DNA from: Acanthaster planci
Lineage: Eukaryota > Echinodermata > Asteroidea > Valvatida > Acanthasteridae
Reading direction: 5' to 3'
Length of the DNA: 64,000 bases
Assembly: GCF_001949145.1 (NCBI RefSeq)
Contig: NW_019091370.1
Coordinates: 1,539,632 to 1,603,631, forward strand
Below are positions 1 through 10,500 of the stretch, in pieces. A model generated the notes under the pieces. That model was not told the DNA's origin. It made no database searches and saw nothing but the letters and a program-made list of their open reading frames with translations. Every line of letters starts with the position of its first letter. Position 1 is the first letter of the stretch. The position numbers and the translations under genes are program-made.

Positions 1-2504
1 GAAAAGCTTGTGCAGCGAGCAAAATTCTCTTCATTACAGTCGGCATTACTATCTTTCAGTTCCGTTTTGAATCCTTGTCACTTTCAGGGCGAAATAAATG
101 CTAGCCTACATCACATCACATAAAGCCAACAATACATTAGAGAAGTAAGTCAAGGCATAAGTACTTTTCCATCTGGCAATGGCAGGCTATTTTCGACGAA
201 CAAGTAAGGTAACTCTGAATTTATAGTCTTGGCCTTGAACCGTTCAAGTACAGTTCAAGTTGGAACCCTGAGCAAATCACATGAAAAAAAGCAGAAACCT
301 AGAACACTGATGATCAGTGACAGCCTATCACAAGACCTGTGACTCTTAAATCAAGACTACATTGACCCGGGTTCACAACGGGAAACTCAAGTCTCTGTAG
401 GACATTAATCACTTCCTAAGTGTAGGCAGATTAAAATTGACCAAAACTCAGGAATTTGTAAGAGAAACACGAGATGCAGAACGCATGAGGTGATCTTAAC
501 TAAAGCCATTTGTAAATAAACGAAGCAACAAAAAGATCGTGGTAAAGAAATCGAACTATTTAAATATGCATCGCTCCGAAGGGAGAGAGTTTAATTTCTC
601 TACCAAGACTCTTGCTTTTGCATTACTGTACGCCAGTTTCAAAAAACCTCCATTTTCATAACATTCGTTAAAATTTGTGTGTACTTTTCAATCTTGTTTA
701 TACTGACGTTAGGGTTTTTCTTCACACCTATCGCATTCGTCTTCGTTATCGTGCAAACCAGCCTGCGTGTTTAAGCCATTCTTTGTCGTTTACGGGCATT
801 AAAGACTACATTTTAAGCCGTTGTAAGTTAAGAAAAGCAGATAATCGGCTACAGTCTGAACATGAAAAGGAGTTTTTCCCCTGTGCAAATTTATTCACGT
901 TTTTCTAGTTTCAAGTCCTGGAAAATACACTTTGATATGTACTACTCAAAGAAAGTTAAGGACCACTTTTTTCATAGCTTGTAATTTTTTTCCAAGCAAT
1001 GAGTGGGGTTTAGTTCTTTCATTTTTTGTTTGTCTAGATGGTTTTCTCATTGGAATGAAAAAATTAAAGCCTGTTTCAAAACATCAAATGCACATTTTCT
1101 CACAAATGGACACTTTCGGGGAAAAGGTCAAATGACAAAGTAAAAAGTGGTCCTTAGCTTTTTTGAGAAGTGTACATACCCAAATATAAAACGGGAAGCA
1201 TTTTGCCACAGATTAACGGCTTTAATACATGTAGTTTTTAACACGAAAAGAAAGTTTGTTCGTTTCCTTGAGCATTTGTTCAAAAGTGTTTTCTGTTTTT
1301 TTTTCCTAGAAAATCCACAGCGATAAGAACTGGGATGAAAAAATTATGATTTGAAAGAATCCTGATGGAAAAATGCCGTACGGCTGCTCCTGTAACCACT
1401 GTGTCATAATACACTTGAGGGCACTGAAAAAACACCTAGATAGTCAAGGGAGAAATCAGGTACACCAGGGGACGTGACCTGCGTTCGTTTGCATGCGTAC
1501 AAGTTCGCGATTCGTCGAGGCTTGAACATATGGAGTGTGACCCCCAGAGGAAAGACTTTGTACTCGGCGGTGGCCAGATGTGGACAAAATGACGCACCGA
1601 TAAAGTCAAGGCTAAAAACAATGGCAAAATGGAGTTATTTCAAAGTCCACTCGCGCACGAAAGAATCAGCTGCGATCAGAACAGAGGAAAACGTGGGACA
1701 ACGACACGATTTTTGAGAATTTGTGAGGCCTCAAATAACGGACTGTGGTTTGGAGACTGATTCCATGACTAGATTAGTATACATGTATGATAATACATGG
1801 ATGGGGAACACTCGGGAAAAGTTTAGTGTCCTTCCCCTGTTAAGGATGGGATGAAAACAGCAATCCCGGAGGGTCGGTGTTGGGACACAAAGACAAGAAC
1901 ACGCAGGTAGTTCGTGTCAGTTATAACAAGGCATGACTGGTGTCCTGGGTGGGGAGAATAGAACGTACTATACTCTCCCTAGGGCATTGTGCCTGCAACA
2001 TTGCGTTAAAATAGAGGTTGCGCACTTCTGGCGCCCAGGAGGCTTTTTGCGGTTTTACTCCATTTAGTTGCATCGACGGCGTAAAGGATCTACTTGTGTC
2101 TATCCCAGTGATACAAAGCCTTTACTCTCCAACTCTGCCTTAAGGGTCTCTACTGAAGGATTTAGCCCAGCCACATTTAATTCTGGAATCCACTGTGATT
2201 CATGAATTTTGCGGCAATGAGGAGAAAGAAAGGTTCGTTTTCAATGTAAACACGGTATGAGGTCAAAACGGGAAGCGAACAAAAACCAAAAGCAACCCTT
2301 CCCCCCCCAAAAAGGCGGACTGAAATTCTTGTTTGGAACCAAACGCGGGTCTTTAGAAAAGATATCGCTTGAATACCCTACCAGAATCACTCCGGAACAG
2401 CCAATTCTTCGAAAATAACCACCCAGGTGTCCTAACAAATATATAAATGCTTGGCATAACCTTCAAATTTAAGATTTTCATTTTATTAATGAAGAATAAC
2501 TCAC
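1..2504 (-). other. probable first intron of the SLC7 transporter gene; no exon seen
   Basis: The donor of the SLC7 exon lies at 2504, so on the minus strand the gene continues into this stretch. I looked for the next transmembrane exon of the family and found no open frame with an acceptor and matching residues. The remaining exons are therefore probably beyond the left edge. Short open frames here have no recognisable similarity and look like chance. The sequence is AT-rich single-copy-looking DNA with no clear repeat. Confidence 0.5.
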
Positions 2505-3039
2505 CAATACAGAGGCAAGCCATAATCTGGACAAAGACGTAGGGTGGCGGGCAATCGGGGTCGGGAAAGAACGGCTGGACGATGTAATTACCGAACGTAA
2601 AGGCAACGAGCATGTTACCGGTAGGCACGATGATGATCAGCGAAACCCACAGCACCAGGAAGGCCGGCAACGGCCCGAAGGCGGCAAGGATATACGAGTA
2701 CTCAGCCCCGGACTCTGGGATGGTGGTGCCCAGCTCGGCGAAGCACAGCGCCCCTATCAGGGAGAAGAGCCCCGACACGATCCAGACCACCATGGACAGG
2801 CCGAAGGAGCCCGTGTGCTGCACCACGCCGCCGGGCGTCAGGAAGATCCCCGAGCCCGCGATGTTGCCGACGATGACCGTGATGCAAGTGAACAGGCCGA
2901 TCTGCGGGGCCAGGCGGACCTCCGAGCCCCCCTCGGATACCTCCTCGGTCTTCGGTGGAGCAGCCTCCGCGGCTGCACCCAAGTTCTCTGCATTTGGAGT
3001 TGGGTTCGAGGCGACCTCCTTACCATCCACGTCAGCCAT
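2505..3039 (-). CDS. SLC7 family amino-acid transporter light chain (LAT / y+LAT type), first coding exon only
   Basis: This exon encodes the first 178 residues of an APC-superfamily exchanger of the heteromeric type, which works at the plasma membrane with a 4F2hc or rBAT-like heavy chain. The start is ATG at 3039 in good context (aaacATGgc). About 45 cytosolic Ala/Glu-rich residues come first. The broken TM1 follows, with the GSGIF substrate-binding motif at residues 62-66, and then TM2 and TM3, including the CFAELGTTIPESGAEY stretch. Cys163 in the TM3-TM4 loop sits where light chains form the disulphide to the heavy chain. The exon ends at ATT-G|GTGAGT (2505) in phase 1. The frame stays open upstream to 3342, but that part is not transporter-like. 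The pattern fits SLC7A5/6/7/8 better than SLC7A9, though the exact member is not decided. The gene is partial because the window ends. It is head to head with FBXL18. Confidence 0.9.
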
Positions 3040-3288
3040 GTTTCCTGAATTTAGCACGATGTAAACCAGTGGCAAATTCGCTCTTCTTTGTAGCCTTTGA
3101 TATCCAGCTGCGCCCGTGGATTTCGCAACCAACGTTTGCTGCTTTACACGTGAAATAGTCTGGAGCTCAGACCATGTGCATCTAGCTACCTTACCCGCTC
3201 TGACTGGGAACGAGAAGGGAGTGACCTTGCGCCTGTGCAGATTCAAGTGCAGATTTGCAATGCTCTTGCATCGACTGAAGCCAGCAAA

Positions 3289-3428
3289 GGCTATTTTACC
3301 AGGCCGAACACAAACCTGAACGTTGGCGGGCCCCCTTTGCAACTTTTGTTGCGACGAACGATTTGGTTAACAATATCGAGCAAGCCTCTTATGTGTATTA
3401 CCTTTATGTTCGGCACGGTAAGATGGCC
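3289..3428. repeat. degenerate copy of the GGCCATTTTACCGAGCCG fold-back element
   Basis: The left arm at 3289-3314 reads ctattttaccaggccgaa. The right arm at 3403-3428 reads, in reverse complement, ggccatcttaccgtgccgaa. These are diverged versions of the arms of the element at 4068-4182, at a similar spacing. It lies about 250 bases upstream of the SLC7 start codon, so it may fall in that promoter or 5' leader. Confidence 0.55.
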
Positions 3429-4067
3429 ATCGGTGGCTTCAGTGACCAATGCGGCACGTTCAACAGCGCAATATGTATGCCACGTATTGGCATACCGTAT
3501 ACATGTATAATCTTTTTGGGCTTGTCTTGTTTAAACGTGGATCCAGATTACGATCAGTCAGTGGTCCACTTAAACCAGAATCCGCCTAATGGATAGAGCG
3601 AACCAGCGGCGGGATCAGTGATTGAGCCCAGATCCGTATGGAACAAACATTACACACCGATCTGGATCTCGATCAGTGATCCGTAATTGGTTCAGACACG
3701 AGAACGCGCCCAATGGAAGGAACAAACCAACACTTACAAGATTTTTCAGTAATTTTGACCTGCGCAAATTTATTGTATTCCACTCCTGAGTTGTTTATCC
3801 TATGAATAGGTTTCATTCAAATGCAAATCAAGTCTGGGTGGAGCGAATACAATACATTTGTGCAAGATTCAAGATTGCGCTGACCAAGATCACTGATCAA
3901 GATCCGTGTAACTCAAACTGGCCTTTTATTACAAGTGATATGCACGCAATCGTACACAACTGAGCGAGGCCGTGGAGTCCGTGAAGTGCTGAGCCACGGA
4001 GGTGCATAATAAAATCTGGACTCACAATGCCCTTAATCAGCTTATAGAGATAATTGAATCCACTCGC

Positions 4068-4182
4068 GGCCATTTTACCGAGCCGAATACAAAGCTTTTC
4101 CTGGCAATGCCCGCCTTTGTTCTTCCTGACGTCAATAGTAGGGAGCCAACCCACGCTTTTGTATTCGGCTCGGTAAAATGGC
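4068..4182. repeat. MITE-like fold-back element with ~27-base inverted arms
   Basis: The left arm is 4068-4094, starting ggccattttaccgagccg. The right arm 4155-4182 is its reverse complement with one extra A. About 60 bases separate them. Long near-perfect inverted arms and a second diverged copy nearby suggest a non-autonomous DNA transposon. I could not define a target-site duplication, so the superfamily is unknown. Confidence 0.7.
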
Positions 4183-4437
4183 TGATGGTTGACTTCTTTT
4201 TTCATGCAAAAGCGTTGCAAGTCCAGGTTTTTTATATACGCCCGTGTGCTGAGCACGTACGCTATGCAGGGAAAGGGTTGTGAGACTCGTGCGCAATTTC
4301 TAGCCGCATCCAAGTCATTCGGACACGGCCAATAACTTCCCATCAAACTGGTTTCTTCTATGTTGGCGATTGCACACTTCAACTTGAGGCGGATTTGACA
4401 ATGGATAGCTGATCTGGGAATGTGCACGGAGCTGTAG

Positions 4438-4556
4438 TTGGCTTGGGTCCGGTTGAGTTGGGTCAGATGCATGGAGTTGGGCCGGTTTGGATTGGGTTGG
4501 GTCAGGTTGAGTTGGGTGGGGTCGAGTCGGATTGGGTTGACTAGGGGGTTGGGTTT
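4438..4556. repeat. degenerate GTTGGGT / GGTTGAGTTGGGTC minisatellite
   Basis: The plus strand is a run of variable units of 5-12 bases built on gttgggt, gttgagttgggtc and gattgggttgg, with almost no C. The strand is therefore strongly G+T biased. The open frames across it on both strands are low-complexity by-products (Pro/Thr/Gln-rich on the minus strand). Confidence 0.75.
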
Positions 4557-5278
4557 TTACGTGTACGTTAAATCCTATTCGCATTCCCACTTGCCTCGCG
4601 TCGAGGCAGCGTTTTGGATAAAATGTTTGTTTCCTTCCTTAACTTAGTTTTGCTTATTGTTCAGGGTCGCACACTGGAACGCCAGTGAGCTTTTGTGATG
4701 GAAACGAGACGTTTGATGAATTATTTTGTGAGTCAATGATCTTATGTAATCAAGTAGCCTTTTTCGAGCAGTGAAAATTCCATGTGAGACGACGGTATGC
4801 ACAAGTATCGAACACTGGCTACGGCTATCCACCGCTGCCTCTTTTGATCAAAATTCGAAGCCGTATCGCAGGAGACAGGACCGAATTACAGCTACCCCTG
4901 TCATGCTCTGCCCCATACAATCCCGTGTATTAACTAAATTGATACACCGGCAGTACTGGGTGAAAATACGTGGTTAAACTTTACAGAGGCCAGCGTCGTG
5001 ACTAGTACATTCCTTCTTCCGGTCTGCTATATCCGAGAACAGCTGTTAGGACTTGGTTTCCCCCTTGTCGCCTTCCCAAAGCTGAATCACACTCAGACAC
5101 GAGGAAAGACATAGCTTCGTTTCAAGCCGACCCAACTTGATATTTCATGCACCACACAGTCAGTGACAATACAAGCAATGCCTTGAATTGCGACTACAGA
5201 CTGAATTTTTCAGACAACTCACGTTGGTCACGCAATAATTAGGTTAAATACACTTTTCTTCATTAACTTGACACAACT

Positions 5279-5631
5279 GAAAGAAACTTTATGTGGAAAC
5301 TGACTAGGTGCTTATGAATGATTGTAAAGATGAACAAAGAAATTGGCTGGAGCGGGATTTGAACCTGCGACCTCTGGAACACCGTACCAGTGCTCTACCA
5401 ACTGAGCTATCCAGCCCTACGTTGGTGGCTCTTCCCATTTGTCAATATCTCTGTTCGGGGGGCGCTAACTAGTAGCCATTAATTAAACCTGAAACACCAT
5501 GTAGCCAGGGATCACACCCCAATAACACGATACAACCTGGGAAGTGGTGAACAGGGATCACTCAAAGAGGATATGGCTTTTTGAACATATATTATGAAAG
5601 AAACTTTATGGGAAAACTGACTAGGTGCTTA
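5279..5631. repeat. pair of ~36-base direct repeats flanking a tRNA-like sequence
   Basis: Positions 5279-5314 and 5596-5631 both read gaaagaaactttatg, then a G-rich triplet, then aaactgactaggtgctta, with about two differences. Their starts are 317 bases apart and the tRNA-like sequence at 5345-5416 lies between them. This could be a local duplication that carried a tRNA pseudogene, or the short terminal direct repeats of a small retroelement. The sequence alone does not decide. Confidence 0.6.
5345..5416 (-). tRNA. tRNA-like sequence, probably a tRNA pseudogene or repeat-borne tRNA
   Basis: The 72 bases fold as a cloverleaf. The acceptor stem GGCTGGA/TCCAGCC pairs perfectly, an A box TAGCTCAGTTGG forms the D arm, and the B box GGTTCAAATCC is canonical. 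The anticodon arm is weak: four pairs, loop ACGGTGT with C instead of U at position 33, nominal anticodon GGT. Intact Pol III boxes with a damaged anticodon loop suggest a tRNA-derived repeat rather than a working tRNA. No T-run terminator follows closely. Confidence 0.55.
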
Positions 5632-6324
5632 CAAATTATTTATCATTTAGAATATTTATATAATCATTTAGAATTTTTAAATCAAAAGTGAACAATTACA
5701 CCGTGCCCCTTCACACTTGCTTCAATCGTGTTCAATACCGTCGACGTCAAATGGCGATCAGGTCTGCTGTGCTGGACTTAATACATACAGCAAATAAAAG
5801 AAGATACAAAACTAAGGGGAAAAATCCAGGTGCCATTGCAGTTTTCGAAGTCTATTATCAAAAGGCAATAGAGGGTAATAAAAGCTATGGCCTATACTGA
5901 GAAACCATGAAGATCCACCTAGAAGCTGTTTTGGTCTTAAGAGGGACAGAACACGCTGCCACTGACCGAGACAGAGTCTGGGGCAGATGGTCCAGGCCTC
6001 GTGTTCCTTCGCCAACCGATAGGCGTGAGCAAGTAAAATCGAGAAGGTAGGAAACACTGAGAGGCGTAAGGAACATCGTGAAGGCAGGCAAAATTAAAGC
6101 ACGTCCCGCTAAAGATTACAGTACCCATTAGCGACCTGCCTCATGACAAGTCCCAATAAACCGGTTAAAACCTCATCAGATCAGTACAGCGGTTGCGTTG
6201 TACGCGTGCGTGGGAAGGCAACATGGTGCAATGCCAGCCATCAAAGGCACTCTCATGGAGAACACGTGTTAATATAGGCCTATATTATGTAAATTATTCC
6301 TCCGAGCTCCGACCTACATTTAAA

Positions 6325-6496
6325 GCAAGATATGGGACGGAGAGACCCCCCCCCGCCTTTGTGTTGGTTATTGTTTGATCGGAATCTCAGGAATTCTTTT
6401 ACAGACTTCGGGGGGGGGGGTGTTAGGTAACAATAGTCTAGAGTGTGTATAGGGATTGGACAGCTAAGGGTGGTACCCCTCCGTCCCATATCTTGC
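6325..6496. repeat. 172-base inverted-repeat element (MITE-like)
   Basis: The left end gcaagatatgggacggag (6325-6342) is repeated as the perfect reverse complement at 6479-6496. Arms of about 25 bases enclose a centre with runs of about 9 C and 10 G. No clear target duplication is visible. The open frame on the minus strand across it is a by-product. Confidence 0.65.
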
Positions 6497-7393
6497 CTGG
6501 TGTACCGACCTAAAGGCGTGTAAGTCGTTCAGACGTAACCCCCCCATCAAAGATGACCTACCACTCATGCGCTGTTGTATCTGCACTTGCTGTATCCGTT
6601 TTCACGGATACATTTATGCTGGAAATGTTAACCGTCATCACAGATAAACTGCGAAGGTACATCGCATAATGAGCGATATAATCAGCCCAATCAATCTTCT
6701 AATGGGCAGAATGGGGACTGTTGTTTCATATGATATTCAATTTCAACAAACACTTAAACACTCCCATCTGAATTCTCATAACACGTCCATCACTGCATGT
6801 AAGATAAAGAAAAAAGAAGCCGCACGATAACGTGAAATTTGACCTACAAAGTTGGACTTTGGGACATATTCCGCATACAATTATATTTTACGCGCGCATG
6901 TGGCACGTTAAAGGGAAAGACTTTTACACTTTGCAACACAACGACTTTTTAAGACTTGTACAACGTAGTATTTTGTGCAGTCATAACATTAACATTCGAC
7001 GATGGCCTGGTCATGGTTGTTTATTACCAACACTTGTCTAGTTTGCTGTAGCCACCTCATAAAACCGGTAGATTTGCACAATATGTGATGTGTCCGTCAC
7101 TATCTTGTGTTGGCATATTATCTGACCAACTTGTTGGCCGATCGGTTTTGACAACAGCAAACTTTACAGGAGCGAAACGAAAGCCATTATGACGGCACGA
7201 AAATGTATTCGATTAATTCGCGAATTATTTGATCGGATGTTACAAAATCGCGTTCGTGTTTGCTTTGCCGTTTCGGATGCACCGGCCTAATTAATGCATA
7301 CACGGGATTTAATTCCCTTCCAAGACGTCAATCATGAGCAAAAATAATTCCAATTCCGCCCACTGACCGTTAATGTTGGTCTTCTATGCACAT

Positions 7394-7400
7394 TATAAAG
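7394..7400 (+). promoter_or_regulatory. candidate TATA box of FBXL18
   Basis: TATAAAG lies about 150 bases upstream of the FBXL18 start codon. This would put transcription start near 7425 and give a 5' leader of about 120 bases. No other element supports the call and the match could be chance. Confidence 0.35.
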
Positions 7401-7546
7401 GACCGGCAAGACTGCACCTTTAATCGGTTTTTCTCGTTATACTCGCAGGACTTCAGGTGACGTTCTCTCGCTCAAGTTCTAGACGCGTGATGTAACAAAA
7501 AAATCCGATACAATGATAGCCGCATGCATTTGATGACTATGCAGTT

Positions 7547-10500
7547 ATGGCGGCAGAACAGGACACGGACATTGCTGGTTGGACACTGAACAGTCTACCG
7601 GCCGAAATCATCTTCAAGATACTGGACTTGCTGCCGGTTGGGGACATCTTAACCTTGGCCAATTTGGGGCCACATTGTAGGCTGGGCCGGATCGCTGCAG
7701 ACCCTTCGGTTTTTAGGTAAAAGGCATTAGATCGTTCTTCCATCCAGTTGTGTTCGCTGACTATGAAGAAAGTCTATATTCCTTCGTATACAGCCCAAAG
7801 TTTGCCCTTAAACGCACGAACGAGTCCCTTCGTAAATTCTTTACTTGCTCATATGCAATCACTCCTTTACATGTTCACATTTGAAAATTTGCTTTTATAT
7901 ATGGGCCTATCAGATTTAGATCATGACTATAAAACTTTGTGTAGTTCTAATCGAATTTTTGGTCCTTTTTCACGATTTTCATTTATGTTTCCAGGACTTT
8001 GACTCTGAGTAAGTGCTACCACCTTACTAGAGACACACTTAAACTCTTGCTCTCGAGACGAAGGGATGACATTCGATATTTAGACATCTCCAACTGCTAC
8101 TGGCTGTCTTCCAAAGACTTCGGATCCTTAGATTTCCGACTACCAAAGCTAAGGCACTTAGACGTCCGCCACACGGACCTCCCCTTCAAGACCCTCCACA
8201 AAATCCTCTCGCACACTACATCCTTGCGGAGCTTGTCCTGTGACCTGAGCAGCGGAGTCAAGCTGTGCGACATCAGCCGGCCAGCCGTGCGGAACCTCCG
8301 TAGGTTGAGGGAGCTGAACGTGGTGTGCGTCCCCGGGAAATGCGTGGGCAAGAACGGCGAGCGGTCCCTCCTGGAGTACGGGAGCCATTACAGAAAGTTG
8401 GAGGCTTTCAGCGTGGACTCCAGAGACACGGAGAATGTCGACATGGAATGTTCGTGTAGTGTACGTCTCGATGACGTCCTACCATTTGACAATCTCAAAC
8501 ACGTGATGATTGGACAGCGAGCGCGCGACTCGCACCGGAGGAGCTTAGATTTTGACTCGCTGAAGTTGACAGCCAATCAGTGTTCTGTGCTGTTCGCCGA
8601 CGGCCGTTTCAGCCAAGTAAATTCCCACGAGGATAATAAGCTGGATACCACGGCAACTGCTTCTTCACCAAAGATGTTCTCACTGCAAATGGTTCGTGTG
8701 CCCGACCTCAAACTCCCATTGTATCACAGTCTCAGATATTTGAATATTGCTGGGAATGTGCATTTCACAGGATTGCGTGCGGTGGCCGCAAACTGCCCCT
8801 TCTTAGAAAGTCTAAACATCAGCTTCTGCAGGGATGCCTTGAAAAGGGTAGGCATGCCTGCTGAAATATAATGTTCTTACCGATGTTTTAAAAAGAATCA
8901 CTGTCCGGTATCGCCGATAAGTCTTAGGTCTAACTTTTTCCAGGTTTACAAGAGGGAAGAGTGGACGGACCTGTCGGCCTTCCGTATCTTTGCCGAGGCC
9001 AAGACGCCCCTGAAACATCTCAATATAAGTGGCCTTCATCTTCATCTCCCAGACAACGAGCTGTGTGAAGTGTTGGCAAAATTTCCCGGTAAGATCGATT
9101 TCCAATGCCAGAACAATTCAGGATGCTCGCGCATGTGGGTTGTCGCACTTACTGGAGGCAACATCGGCCTTTTCTGTATTGTGGCATCTTTCAGGGTTCG
9201 ATCAATGAAGCTTTCCATTTCCAGTGCCAAGACATTTGTTAAACGACCGGGGCGCAATTATCGGCTAAACAATGCTTTGAATACTTTTTATTGTATCGGG
9301 AAAAAGATTTGAACCAATGAACTCACTTCAAAGGCATTTTGTTTGACAACTTAATTTTTGTTAGCAATTGTTTCCATCTGAGCATTTTTCCAGCAGACTC
9401 CAAGACTGCTGCATCTGAGACCATATCCAGCAGGCAGCAAATATTAGCACATCAACCTTATCTACGTTATATAAAATCTAGGGTGCGTTCGAGCAAGCTA
9501 CTCGTGTTAACACAACTACTCTCCCGAAGCGTACGAACGGCAGGAGTACGCCCCCTGGATCGGCGAGAGTATACTCCCCGTCATGCAGGAGTATACTCCG
9601 GACCCGGGAGTGACGCACAAGCATCCTCACTGTGTTAACAGGAGTAACCGCACGAACGCACCCCATCATAAGTCCATCTTTTGGTCAGTGACCTTAAAAG
9701 GTCCAAACTGCAGCACAGAGCAGGGTACTGGTGTTCTGTACAAGAAAACGATACCATCCCCTTCCCAAACACTGGTGACAAGACTTATGATCCCCCCACA
9801 CCCACACAGGTCTGGTTTCCATCTCACTGCCAGTCTGTGGACTGCCGGAGAGGAGAGGCTCAGTACCTGTTGATGGTTTGACCTTCAGTCAAATCCGAAG
9901 TAGGAGCAGAAGCTGCGGTTCTGTTGATATCAAGTAAGTTAATTTCCCACTTGAACTGAACAGGCAATCAATAAACTTAACAAGTTAACAAAAATTGGAA
10001 AAATTAAAGATTGGTCATTCAGCCGAAGGTTTTTCCCCTGTCGCAAATATTTGGGCTTATGCTGCCAAGAGATGTATCACAACTGTGGCTCTTCAAAGCC
10101 CATTTCAGACACACCATTAAAGCAGGAGCCATCACTACAAACAAAGCCAGAATTTGAGAAATGTCTCTCAGAAGCATACTTTTGAAAGTAACAACTCACT
10201 TCTCATCTCATGTTTATTCATAAATGCAGACAAAAAGAGGTTTAAAAGAGAGTGTAACACTTTTGATCACTGTATAGTCTGGCTTCTTTAAACCAGGTGC
10301 GACCACTGTTTGAAGAACGAATGGAGAAGCCCAGGAACCAGTATCACAAAAGATGTAGGTAAACTTTAAACCATTACTGGCAACAAGTTAAAGTGAATGA
10401 ATCAGTTTGATGGATCAACTGACATGTACAGGTGCTTTCAACTACATTTTTCTGACTAAGATATTACAGTTTTGTGATCAACCACACTCATCTTACCATC

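Larger units (their letters stand above)
3040..7546. other. intergenic region between divergent SLC7 and FBXL18 genes
   Basis: About 4.5 kb lies between the two start codons and must hold both promoters. It contains two related fold-back elements (3289-3428 and 4068-4182), a GTTGGGT-rich minisatellite (4438-4556), a tRNA-like locus flanked by direct repeats (5279-5631) and a 172-base inverted-repeat element (6325-6496). Long C and G runs lie at about 6351 and 6411. I see no coding exon. The open frames present have no family resemblance and mostly cover repeats. Confidence 0.6.

Noticed and set aside
2612-3064. 150-codon plus-strand open frame over the SLC7 exon
   Set aside because: It is the antisense shadow of a GC-rich transporter exon and shows no protein family of its own.
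3897-4472. 191-codon minus-strand open frame
   Set aside because: It runs through a fold-back element and a GTTGGGT minisatellite; composition and overlap suggest a chance frame.
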